NCBI RefSeq assembly: GCF_014838715.1
Contig: NZ_CP061947.1
Span: 434,001 to 498,000 of the forward strand
Length of the DNA: 64,000 bases
Source of the DNA: Algoriphagus sp. Y33
Lineage (GTDB): Bacteria > Bacteroidota > Bacteroidia > Cytophagales > Cyclobacteriaceae
Direction: 5' to 3'
In this document: piece after piece, positions 18,281 through 27,000 of the stretch
Numbering within the stretch: position 1 is the stretch's first letter
Layout of the letters: each line of letters opens with the position of its first letter
The notes under the pieces: model-generated
What the model was told of the DNA's origin: nothing
The model's input: only the letters and a program-made list of their open reading frames with translations
The model's database searches: none
Made by a program: the position numbers and the translations under genes

Positions 18281-18312
18281 AAATCGAAACACAACGTTTC
18301 GATTTTTTTTTA
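18281..18312 (+). terminator. Rho-independent terminator after the lysine-rich gene
   Basis: Perfect 10-bp stem AAATCGAAAC (18281-18290) with GTTTCGATTT (18296-18305), 5-nt loop, then a long T run. Confidence 0.88.
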
Positions 18313-18874
18313 TCTAACACTTCCAACAGAAGAACAATATTTGTTGGCTTATGCTATTGCTATGTCAGAGGAATTTAATTTCGGGAGTAAACGACCACGC
18401 TCAAGCTGGAATCGTGGTTTCTTTTGGCCTTAGGCTTGTTCACTGCCCTTTGGGGGTTAGAGTTATCCAGATTCATCAATATAATTTAAAAAACAACCCA
18501 ACTTTTAGGACTGATCCGTTATCACACCCCACATTGCGCCCCTATTAAAAATAAAAACCATAACTAATAATATTTCAGATAGTTGTGGTTTTTAGTGCAG
18601 AGGAAAAGGGATGTGAGCCTTGATTTTATTCGTCTAATTATCAGTTACTTACAATTATAAATTTTTAAGAACTACACGATTTACGCAAGGTTTGTTACAT
18701 GCTGATTTACAGTATATTATAATAAATTCTCTTTACTTACGCCTGTATTATTTGAATGAACTTTATTCCAAGTTAAATCTACAAAAAATAGCAAGAAATT
18801 CTAGAATAGGTATGAGATTGTTGATTCGCTAAAATAATAAGAGAGGCATTTAACTAAAATTAAGAATTTGCTAA
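18313..18874. other. AT-rich intergenic region with an orphan hairpin
   Basis: No gene is recognisable. A 14-bp near-perfect stem (18553-18566 with 18580-18593, one G-T pair), ending in T on one strand and A on the other, looks like a bidirectional terminator. No open gene lies upstream to use it, so it may mark the end of a lost gene. Confidence 0.5.
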
Positions 18875-19264
18875 AATTACTGGGGATTTATACCTGAACG
18901 GGTCTTTGAAACCACGTCAGTAACTGTTAAACCTTCTAAGACATTCAAGACAGAACTTGGGAGATTCAGCTATAAACATACCTCGTTGCCTTATTATTCT
19001 TTTGGTATCAGAACGTTTGATATTACCTCTAGGCAGGCAGTGATGATTGCTTCACCGGAAAAGGCTATTTGTGACAAAATTGCTATGACAAGCGGGCTGA
19101 ATTTGAGAAGTGTCAAACAGGTAATGGAATTTTTGACAGAAGACATGAGAATTGACGAAGACTTAATCCGAGGTTTGAACCTAGATGTGATCGATACCTG
19201 GATTTCGGATGCTCCAAAGCAAAACAGTTTACAGATACTCATCAAAACAATCCGAAATTTATGA
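18875..19264 (+). pseudogene. AbiEi-type antitoxin, N-terminally truncated remnant
   Basis: From a TAA at 18872-18874 onward the frame encodes NYWGFIPERVFETTSVTV and continues to the stop at 19262-19264. This is the central and C-terminal part of AbiEi-family antitoxins. The expected N-terminal winged-helix DNA-binding domain (roughly the first 80-90 aa) is missing, and I do not find it upstream in another frame. The longest open product begins at a TTG at 18986 (92 aa). It overlaps the toxin start by 4 nt (ATGA), the normal abiE arrangement. A shortened protein could still be made and bind toxin; autoregulation of the operon is unlikely. Confidence 0.75.
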
Positions 19265-20112
19265 TAAAGGAGTGGCTAGCCGAATATCATCCCAAATCAC
19301 AGGATGAGGCATTTTCCGCTTTACGTGAAATCATGCAGGAGGTAGCTTTGGCAGGACTGCAGCGTGCGGGGTTTTTTGAGAAAGCCGCATTTTATGGAGG
19401 AACGGCTTTACGGATTTTTTATGGACTGGAAAGATTTTCTGAGGATCTTGACTTTTCACTGTTGGATGTTGATCCTGATTTTTCACTGGATAGTTACTTT
19501 GAAGCTATTATCACGGAATTTGACGCTCTTGGGATGAAGGTCACGATTGCTGAAAAGAAAAAGCAGAAAGAGTCAAGTATAGATTCAGCCTTTCTCAAAT
19601 CTGCAACTGTATGGAAAGAGTTGGTATTGGAAGGTATCATTCCCCAATCAGGGATTAAATTGATGCCAAGTATAAAGATTAAATTGGAAGTTGATAGACT
19701 ACCTCCTTTAGGTTTTGAAACCGAGGAAAAATTATTGTTGCGTCCATTTTCTTTCTATGTCAAATGTTTTACACCTCCGAGTTTATTTGCAGGAAAAATG
19801 CATGTATTGCTTTTCAGAAAGTGGCAAAAAAGAGTGAAGGGGAGGGATTGGTATGATCTGGAATGGTATATTAAAAAAGGAGTTCCTTTAGATCTTTCCC
19901 GTTTTCTACTTAGGGCTTTAGATACAGGTGATTGGCAGGAAAAATCAATTACCAAAGAGCAGGTTTTAGAACTAATAAGAGCCAAGATACAAAGCGTGGA
20001 CTTTAATAGTATTAAGGAGGATGTGATACGATTTATCCAAGATGATTCGTCATTATTAATCTGGAGTCCGCAATACTTTATAGATCTCATAGAAAGTTTG
20101 AAGTTCAAGTAG
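19261..20112 (+). CDS. AbiEii-type nucleotidyltransferase toxin
   Basis: 283-aa toxin of the type IV AbiE toxin-antitoxin/abortive infection family. The nucleotidyltransferase signature GGTALR (about aa 41-46) is followed by a DxD-type acidic pair in FSEDLDFSL (about aa 57-65). The second family motif is KRVKGRDWYDLEWY (about aa 193-206). The frame is intact, with no sign of decay, although the antitoxin gene that overlaps it has lost its 5' part. It probably acts in the cytosol by nucleotide transfer to an RNA or protein target, as known for the family; the phage-defence role is inferred from the family. Confidence 0.88.
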   Translation: MIKEWLAEYHPKSQDEAFSALREIMQEVALAGLQRAGFFEKAAFYGGTALRIFYGLERFSEDLDFSLLDVDPDFSLDSYFEAIITEFDALGMKVTIAEKKKQKESSIDSAFLKSATVWKELVLEGIIPQSGIKLMPSIKIKLEVDRLPPLGFETEEKLLLRPFSFYVKCFTPPSLFAGKMHVLLFRKWQKRVKGRDWYDLEWYIKKGVPLDLSRFLLRALDTGDWQEKSITKEQVLELIRAKIQSVDFNSIKEDVIRFIQDDSSLLIWSPQYFIDLIESLKFK

Positions 20113-20191
20113 ACATAAGTTGATCTTTTTTACTTTAAAGTAATTTCAACCGATTTATGCTGAATTTAGTCAAAGCATTGGACCGGACACC

Positions 20192-20797
20192 TTGCGGCAT
20201 TTTTTTCTGGGGAGATACCATCATCCCCGGGTAGAAGAAAGAATATTTATGTTTGTGGATATGAAGTCATCCACTACCATTGCTGAAAACCTTGGCCATG
20301 TCAGGTACTTTGAAATGTTAAAAGAATATTTTTCCGACCTTTCAAGTGCTGTTATTGACCATGCAGGTGCCATCTATCAATATGCTGGAGATGAGATGAT
20401 CATCTGTTGGAAACTGAAGGACGGATTGAGTAACCATAACTGCATGGAGTGCTTTTTTGACATGAGATACAGGCTTGAGATGCAGGCCCAAAAGTACCAT
20501 GTGAAATTTGGGGTTTTACCAACGTTCAAAGCAGGGCTGCATTATGGTACAGTAACTACAGGGGAGATCGGGTCGCTGAAAAAGGAAATCATATTTACAG
20601 GCGATGTCTTAAATACTACAGCGAGGATACAAAGCCTTTGTAACCATTTTAAGGCCGAACTTCTGGTATCGGTCGATCTGGTAAAGACGCTTAATCTACC
20701 CTCCACATATACGGTAAAATCGGTTGAAGAGAGTTTTCTTAAAGGCCCAATTAAGCCAATGGAGCTATTTTCCATTTCAATGATGGGTGGGAAGTAA
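20192..20797 (+). CDS. Class III adenylate/guanylate cyclase catalytic domain, N-terminus missing
   Basis: 201-aa open frame with a class III nucleotide cyclase domain: FMFVDMKSSTTIAENLGH (first metal Asp at about aa 23), YAGDEMIICW (second metal Asp, about aa 67), FKAGLHYGTVTTGEIG, and FTGDVLNTTARIQ. In related proteins the sequence before the catalytic domain contains membrane helices. Here the homologous-looking frame extends only to a stop at 20141-20143 (it contains GPDTLRHFFLGRYHHP), so the membrane half appears lost. Starts at TTG 20192 or ATG 20249 are possible. Without the membrane part the product would be a soluble cyclase; it may be a remnant. Confidence 0.75.
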   Translation: MRHFFLGRYHHPRVEERIFMFVDMKSSTTIAENLGHVRYFEMLKEYFSDLSSAVIDHAGAIYQYAGDEMIICWKLKDGLSNHNCMECFFDMRYRLEMQAQKYHVKFGVLPTFKAGLHYGTVTTGEIGSLKKEIIFTGDVLNTTARIQSLCNHFKAELLVSVDLVKTLNLPSTYTVKSVEESFLKGPIKPMELFSISMMGGK

Positions 20798-21400
20798 TTA
20801 AATCAACCGTGGGAAAAAATCCTGCGACAGGTGGTATACACCTCATCTCACCGGCTTATTTCGATTCCGGACAAAGGAGTGTATAAATCATCTCCTTTAT
20901 GAAGGTATGGCATCGGATCACTTTTGGCCAATACAAAAACTTGTATTTGTACTATTCCGACACTGGTTTCATCCATCTGGGACGTTGGTAGGTAGTTATG
21001 ATTCACTTATCCGTCAAAATAGATAAATTTTGCTTCATTGATTGATACAGGCATATGACAGGAGCCCGGCATGTATCCGGAGTCTGCAAAAATTCAGTAC
21101 TGGTTATTTAGCAAATATCATTAACCGCCACATGCCGAATATACTTTCAGGAAATATATATACCAATCTGAGGACAGGCATCTCAGCAGTACTGTTGTTT
21201 CCCGCACTCAAAATCCCTAATTCTATTGGGCATTCCGATTGGCTGCTGCATATCACTACTATAATTGGATTATGCCACTATACCAATCAGACCAACTACC
21301 TCACACCGACAAGAAATTGTATTTGAAATTAGTATTTAGGAGTTTTTGACTCCTGTATTTCTTCATGGATGTTAACCAATGAACTGCTTGCCTTTTTCGC
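20798..21400. other. Intergenic region without recognised features
   Basis: About 600 nt with only a short open frame (21042-21326) that lacks recognisable domains and a ribosome-binding site. I see no RNA gene or strong terminator. It lies immediately before the radC module. Confidence 0.4.
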
Positions 21401-21572
21401 CCCTGAATTGCTCCAATCTTAGTCCTTGGGCTCGATGCGTCCATGAGCTTCCGGCATAAAGCCGCTTGCTGCGCTGCGCTATTTATTCCTTTTCCTCATG
21501 GTCTTATCTCTCCCAAGACCTGTGTGGGTGTCCTAATTCATTGTTCACCAAAACGAAAAGAAATCGAGGATG
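21401..21572 (+). repeat. R2 repeat, copy 1 (172 bp, upstream of radC pseudogene)
   Basis: Starts CCCTGAATT and ends ATCGAGGATG, and is nearly identical over 172 nt to 41773-41944. Both copies are in the same orientation, both precede an R1 repeat, and both precede a radC gene. The near identity over noncoding DNA shows a recent duplication or gene conversion, or selection on the sequence itself. Confidence 0.85.
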
Positions 21573-21592
21573 GTGCGAGCGACAAAGAAGAT

Positions 21593-21658
21593 ATGATTAC
21601 CCACCATGCGAGATTCCATGTGACCAATGAAAAACAATTATGAACACATGAAATTATG
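21593..21658 (+). repeat. R1 repeat, copy C (radC leader)
   Basis: GATTAC-CCACCATGCGAGATTC-CATGTGACCAATG followed by AACACATGAAATTATGG. It has no palindromic insert. It ends at the ATG of the radC pseudogene. Confidence 0.75.
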
Positions 21659-21900
21659 GATGCTTTAGAAGGAAAAATTGATTTGTTTGAAGTGGCTGAG
21701 ATCAAGCTGAGCTACAGTGCAAAAGTGAAAGCCTCGATGCGGCCATGTGTCTGTGGTTCCTGACAGGTGTATGAAGTGCTTTGCAAAACCTGGGATCGGG
21801 ACAGGATTGAGTTTGTGGAGGATTTTAAGGTGATGCTGCTTTCCAGGGCCAATCGGGTTCTGGGAATTGTAACCATCAGTTCAGGAGGAACGACCGGGAC
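21656..21900 (+). pseudogene. RadC-family (JAB domain) gene, truncated and with a nonsense codon
   Basis: From the ATG at 21656 the frame reads MDALEGKIDLFEVAEIKLSY and continues as the N-terminal half of a RadC-family protein. Codon 36 is TGA (21761-21763), where the second copy has CGG. Homology to the second copy stops around 21900, within SSGGTTGT, so the metal-binding JAB part with the HNHPSG motif is absent. This copy is dead. It keeps TTT at codon 11, where the other copy has TAG, so each copy preserves what the other lost. Confidence 0.85.
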
Positions 21901-22143
21901 TCGAATGTGTTTCAAATTCTATCTTTACAGGAGTGGTTTCCTCAGCATCCTCATTTTTTGACTCATTTGGTTTTCTGACCTATCTAGATGTCTTTTCACT
22001 TTTATAATAAAATAAGTTTTGTCTAGTGTAAAAAGTGATATCTTGAGACCTTAGTATTTAAGGAGGTGTTTTGACCAAGACCGATTAAAAGAGTTCGAAG
22101 CAGAGCTCCGACTCTAGTTTTTTTTAAATTCACTATAATCTCC

Positions 22144-23844
22144 ATGAAGCACTTTGTCTTCTATCTAATGACATTTTTGTTTTGTAGCAATCTAGCTTTT
22201 GCTCAATATTCCCGTCTGCTTCATAAGCCACATTGGGAACAGACCGAAGCGCTCAGTGAGCTCTACGACAATATGATAGAGTTTAAAATCGATAGACCGA
22301 TTTTAGACGATACATTGGCAGGTATGAGAAATCTGGCGATCAGAGAATCGGACAATGTTTTAAAGATGGAGTCTGATTTTCTAGAGTTGAGCTATGACGT
22401 GCTTGTAGAATATAAGGAACTGGACGGAATGATTAGCTTTCAAAAGGAGCAGGAAAAAGCAGGTAATATTTACTTTGCCTGCAGGGCAGCTGAGGCCATC
22501 TCCAAATCCTTTTGGTATTCCAGGAATTATGAGAAAGCTTTAAACTGGCACCTCCATTTGGATGAATTGCTCAAACTTGTTTCCATCGAGGAATTTCCCG
22601 AAAAGGCGATTTTCCTTACGGGTATTGGAAGTGATTACCGCTATTTTGGTGACTATCGAAAGTCCATTACCTATTTTAAGCAAGTGGCTGAGTTTAAGGT
22701 TAAGGATGTATACATCAATGCATGGCGACATGCGATAAACAACATGGCATTTACCTATAGGCAGCTGGGGCAGCTGGACAGTTCTGATTATTATTTTGAT
22801 CGATTGTTGAAGCATTCCGAAGAAACTTCTGAGCAATGGCTTGGCATTGCTTCCGGAAATGTAGGTTATAATCATTTCCTCAAAGGTGAGTATGAAGATG
22901 CTCTTCCCCTTTTATTAAGAGATGTAAGGCTTGCTGAGAAATATAAGGATAGGGGACTTGCTGCCCAATCTTCTATTCCCGTTGCTGATATATATACGAT
23001 AAAGGGCGAACTTGATTCGGCTCTATATTTTATAGAAAAGGCCTACGGTTACATAAGAAGTAACGGGGATACAGACAGACTTCGGAACCTTTATCCAGTG
23101 TTAAGCAAATGGGAAGCAGCCAAAGGAAATATGATCGATTCCAACAAGTACTTGGATTCTGCCCTTGTAGCCACCAAAAAGTATAATGAAAAGTTCAGCG
23201 CAGTTCAGCTGATGCGTGCAAATCAATTAGTGATGATTACCCAGAAGGAAAAGGCGATTCAGACACTGAACGAAGAAGCCAGACGAAATAAAATTATTCG
23301 GAATGCTATAATCGGCGGCTTACTGTTGATTTTGATAGCGGCATTGATTATTTATGAGGTTCAGGTTCAAAAGAATAGGATGAGACAAAAACTCAAAGAT
23401 CATGAGTTAGAAAAGACACAGTCCGACCTTGAGTCTGCCCAAAAGCTTCTGACAAATTATACGCTGAAGATCCAGGAGAATTCCAACTTGATCCAGTCAA
23501 TGGAGGAGCAGTCCTTACAGGACGAGCAAAATCAGGTACTACAACAGCTTAGGGAAAGAACTGTTCTGACCGATGAGGATTGGGATGCATTCCAAAAGGA
23601 ATTCAGAAAAATATTTCCAAGGTTGATCACCAGCCTTCTTCATCACGATCCTAAACTTACACCCTCCGAATTGCGATTCTTATTACTCCTAAAGTTGGAT
23701 ATGCAGAACCAGGAGATAGCGAATGCTATGGGCATTTCTCCTTCCTCCATCCGGGTGACATGGCATAGATTGAGAAAAAAGCTGGATTTGGAGAAAAGTG
23801 TTCAGCCAAGAGAATTGTTTGAAATGCACTTTTCTGAAGTATGA
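22144..23844 (+). CDS. TPR-containing membrane regulator with C-terminal LuxR-like helix-turn-helix
   Basis: 566-aa one-component regulator of a type common in Bacteroidota. Order: signal peptide (aa 1-21, LAFAQ), helical TPR repeats in the periplasm (about aa 60-360), one membrane helix (about 385-407, IIGGLLLILIAALIIYEV), a cytoplasmic coiled coil (about 410-470), and a LuxR/GerE-like HTH. In the HTH, LTPSELRFLLLLKLDMQNQEIA and SPSSIRVTWHRLRKKL cover about aa 500-555. It would bind DNA from a membrane-anchored position. The giant adhesin gene begins 245 nt downstream in the same direction, making it a plausible target. Two 11-bp-spaced direct repeats lie just after its stop codon. Confidence 0.85.
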   Translation: MKHFVFYLMTFLFCSNLAFAQYSRLLHKPHWEQTEALSELYDNMIEFKIDRPILDDTLAGMRNLAIRESDNVLKMESDFLELSYDVLVEYKELDGMISFQKEQEKAGNIYFACRAAEAISKSFWYSRNYEKALNWHLHLDELLKLVSIEEFPEKAIFLTGIGSDYRYFGDYRKSITYFKQVAEFKVKDVYINAWRHAINNMAFTYRQLGQLDSSDYYFDRLLKHSEETSEQWLGIASGNVGYNHFLKGEYEDALPLLLRDVRLAEKYKDRGLAAQSSIPVADIYTIKGELDSALYFIEKAYGYIRSNGDTDRLRNLYPVLSKWEAAKGNMIDSNKYLDSALVATKKYNEKFSAVQLMRANQLVMITQKEKAIQTLNEEARRNKIIRNAIIGGLLLILIAALIIYEVQVQKNRMRQKLKDHELEKTQSDLESAQKLLTNYTLKIQENSNLIQSMEEQSLQDEQNQVLQQLRERTVLTDEDWDAFQKEFRKIFPRLITSLLHHDPKLTPSELRFLLLLKLDMQNQEIANAMGISPSSIRVTWHRLRKKLDLEKSVQPRELFEMHFSEV

Positions 23845-23862
23845 GACACGTTTTTTTAAAAG

Positions 23863-23885
23863 TGTAACGAAATTGTAACGCTTGT
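23863..23885 (+). promoter_or_regulatory. Direct repeats TGTAACG with 11-bp spacing upstream of the adhesin operon
   Basis: TGTAACG occurs at 23863-23869 and again at 23874-23880, exactly one helical turn apart. A TAGGTTTG sequence at 23913-23920 fits the Bacteroidota -7 element TAnnTTTG, but no well-spaced -33 TTTG is visible. The layout suits a dimeric transcription factor site for the next genes. Regulator identity is unknown; the LuxR-like protein encoded just upstream is the obvious candidate. Confidence 0.45.
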
Positions 23886-23946
23886 TTTAATCTGTTTTTG
23901 AAGCAACAAGACTAGGTTTGATATCATTAGTTTCACTGGATGTCAA

Positions 23947-24081
23947 ATGTCAAAACACAAATTTGTCTTAGGAGCACTCATTTTTTTTGTAGTCGCCACT
24001 TCTTTTTTTGTGTATTGTTTTTATCAGCATCGGCAGATTCTAATTGAAAAAAATATTCAACAATTAGAATCACAAGACTGA
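23947..24081 (+). CDS. Small single-pass membrane protein (44 aa)
   Basis: An ATG-initiated frame of 44 codons: a basic start (MSKHKF), a strongly hydrophobic helix (about aa 7-25, ending FFVYCF), then a short charged tail (HRQILIEKNIQQLESQD). It stops 7 nt before the ATG of the giant adhesin gene, in the same direction and probably the same transcript. The compact membrane topology and tight spacing argue for a real gene, but no good ribosome-binding site is visible and I recognise no family. It might be a leader peptide coupled to translation of the giant gene, or an assembly factor. Confidence 0.55.
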   Translation: MSKHKFVLGALIFFVVATSFFVYCFYQHRQILIEKNIQQLESQD

Positions 24082-24088
24082 TCAAACC

Positions 24089-27000
24089 ATGCGACATTTT
24101 TCATTTTTGCTGCTGCTTATAGGACTTATTTTTAATCATCTTTCCATAGCCTCTAATCAGGAAGTCCAGCAACAGTTCCATTTAGAGAGAGCTTCACAAA
24201 ACCTGTTTATCGATAGTATCAACCATTCGGGAACAGCTTCGAAGACCTTAGATCAGCCAGCTCCTGAAGAATTCTCACTTGCATTCACTCAGAATCAGGG
24301 GCAATGGCAGGATAATGTACTAGCCATGGCAAACGGTTCAGGATTCCGACTATGGGTGACACTCGATGGACTGATGTATGATTTTATGAATATCTCCTCC
24401 CTCGATAGTACAGTTCTAGGCCATGTGGTAGCTATGGATTTCAATTCCACACATTCTGGTTTTGTATCCTTCAATAATGAGCTGGATGGGGTAGCAAATT
24501 ATTACAATGGCTCTGACTCAAGTCAATGGTTTGAGAAAGTACCACAATTTGGAGAAGTGCTTTTGAATAATGTTTACGAGGGAATTTCTTTACGGATTTA
24601 CGGTGAAAAGGGACTTCCACGCTATGATTTTATTGTGGAGCCAGGAGCTGATGTAGCGCTGATTAATCTTGATATAAATGGAGCAGAAAACTTGCACCTT
24701 GACCGGAACGGAGATTTAAACTATCTGACCTCTTTGGGCAAGGTAAAGCAGACAGATCTCTTCACCTATCAATTAATAGATGGAGAAAAGCGGAAAATTG
24801 CATCTTCCTTTAGTTTTGATAAGAAAGGCAGTGTAGGATTTGAAGTTGGTGAATATGATCCGGCTTTGCCTTTGGTTATTGACCCCCTCGTTTACAGTAC
24901 TTTTATCGGTTCCCCAAGTGCTATTGGCGTGGGCATTTCAGGGGGTGCCATTGAAGTGGAAGATGGGTTTGTGTATGCAGCAGGAATAACCTCCTATACT
25001 GACTATCCCACCACAGTGGGTGCGTATAAATCAAGCTTTGCAGAGGGTAGTACTGCCATGTACATCACGAAACTTAATAAAACCGGAACAGCCTTAATTT
25101 ATTCCACTTTTCTGGCAGAGGGATCAACTTTTTCTCTGGGAGATATGGCTGTTGAAAATGGTTATGTATACCTGACTGGCGCTGCTTATGCTGGATTCCC
25201 CACCACTGAAAATGCTTATCAAAAGGAGTTTTCCTCGGGTGGGGGCTTTTTGGGGTTAGTTGACCCTGATACAGGAGAACCAGTTTATGAAGGTATTCCC
25301 GGTTTTGGAGGCTTATTTAATCCTACCGATGCATTTTTAACCAAATTGTCCCTGGATGGGGGAAGCTTAGAATACAGTACCTATTTGGGCGGTGCAGGTA
25401 CAGATATGGCAAACGGCCTAGCGGTGGAAGATGGTTATGTTTATTTAACAGGGTTGTCAGGACCGCAAAAGGAAAAGAATGTTCCTTTTCCAACCACAGA
25501 AGGAGCTTATCAGCGTGAAAATGGCTTTGGATTTTTATCAAATACTTTAGAAGAAAGTATAGAAAACCTTGTTTATCAACACCTATACGATGTGTTCATA
25601 AGCAAATTTTCTCTTGATGGTTCAGAACTTTTGTACAGTACATTGCTAGGTGGAGATGGCTTGGAGGCTGGGAATGCGATAATCCTGCAAGATGGAAAAG
25701 CAATTGTATCAGGGGTTTCCACGGTGAATTTCCCAGTTACTCCAGGGGCTTTTATGACAGAACCTAAAGGTGGGAATGACCTTTTTCTGCTTAGAATGAA
25801 TGAATCCCTAAGCGAGCTGGAATATAGTACGCTCATAGCTGGGTCAGGAGATGAATCAGTGACTAGAATGGGGGGAGATGCAGAAAATTTGTACTTGTTG
25901 GGAACTACCAGTGATGCAGCTGATTTTCCAACAACTCCAGGGTCCTACCTCAGTTCTGATGCTAACTTTAAGGCACCTTTTCTGATGAAGTTTTCTGATT
26001 TCGGAGAGAACTTGGTCTTCAGTACTTTTGTGGGATCGTTACAGGGGGTTGATTCGGAGTTGTTTACAGATCTGGCGGTCTATAAAGGCGTTCCTTACCT
26101 CTCAGGATACACTACAAACCTCAATTTTTTCACGACCGACAATGCTTACCAGAAGTCGGGGGCTTTTCAGGAGGAATATTCCGAAAATCCATTTAATCAA
26201 TCGTTTGTAATGAGGTTGTTGCCTTCTGGGCAAACATTGGATTACAGTACTCTTTTTGGTGGATTTGCTACTTATATCAATTCAATTGCTGTCGAGAATG
26301 GCGTAGTTTACTTAGAAGGCTATTCATCAAAATTCGGTTTTGAGTTTTCAGAAGATGCTTATTATGACGGATCGGATATTACAGAGTTTAATGAAGAATT
26401 ACTTCTACAAAAGAAATTTGTTACAGCGATTGATTTTGAGTTGGATCAGTTTGCTCCTGAAGCTCCCCAGTTAATTTCTCCTGGCAATGGAGCTAAAAAA
26501 ATACTCATTAGGCCTACTTTCAATTGGGAGCTGGCTGGTAATACTATGCTCAATTCTACTGCGGATTCTTACACGCTTCAATTGAGTACGACAGAGGACT
26601 TTTCCGGTGCAGTGATTCAGCATGATGGTATAGAAGAGTTGACTTTTGATTTTACTTCAGATCTGGATTTTGGAGTGAAGTATTACTGGAGAGTGCGTGG
26701 GGAAGATGCAGAGGATAGTGGAGAATGGTCAGCGGTATTTTCTTTCACTACTGTGCCATCAGAAGTTGGAGATGGAACAGTAGAAAGTCCGTGGGAGGTT
26801 GGTACTCCTGAGCAACTCAATGCGGTAAGGAGCTATTTATCAGGTCATTTTAAAGTGGTTGCTGATATTGATCTTTCAAAAGTTTCCCGGGAAGGCGGCA
26901 AGTATTGGAATGAAGGAGCAGGTTGGCAGCCAATAGGAGATGGAAGTGCCCCATTTATAGGGAACATCGCAGGGGAAGGTTATGCTTTGGAAGGGGTTTT

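Noticed and set aside
17893-18292. Hydrophobic minus-strand frames opposite the lysine-rich gene
   Set aside because: Antisense of AAG/AAA runs gives Phe/Leu-rich frames by composition alone.
21042-21326. 94-codon open frame upstream of the first R2 repeat
   Set aside because: Composition looks random, with no motif or ribosome-binding site.
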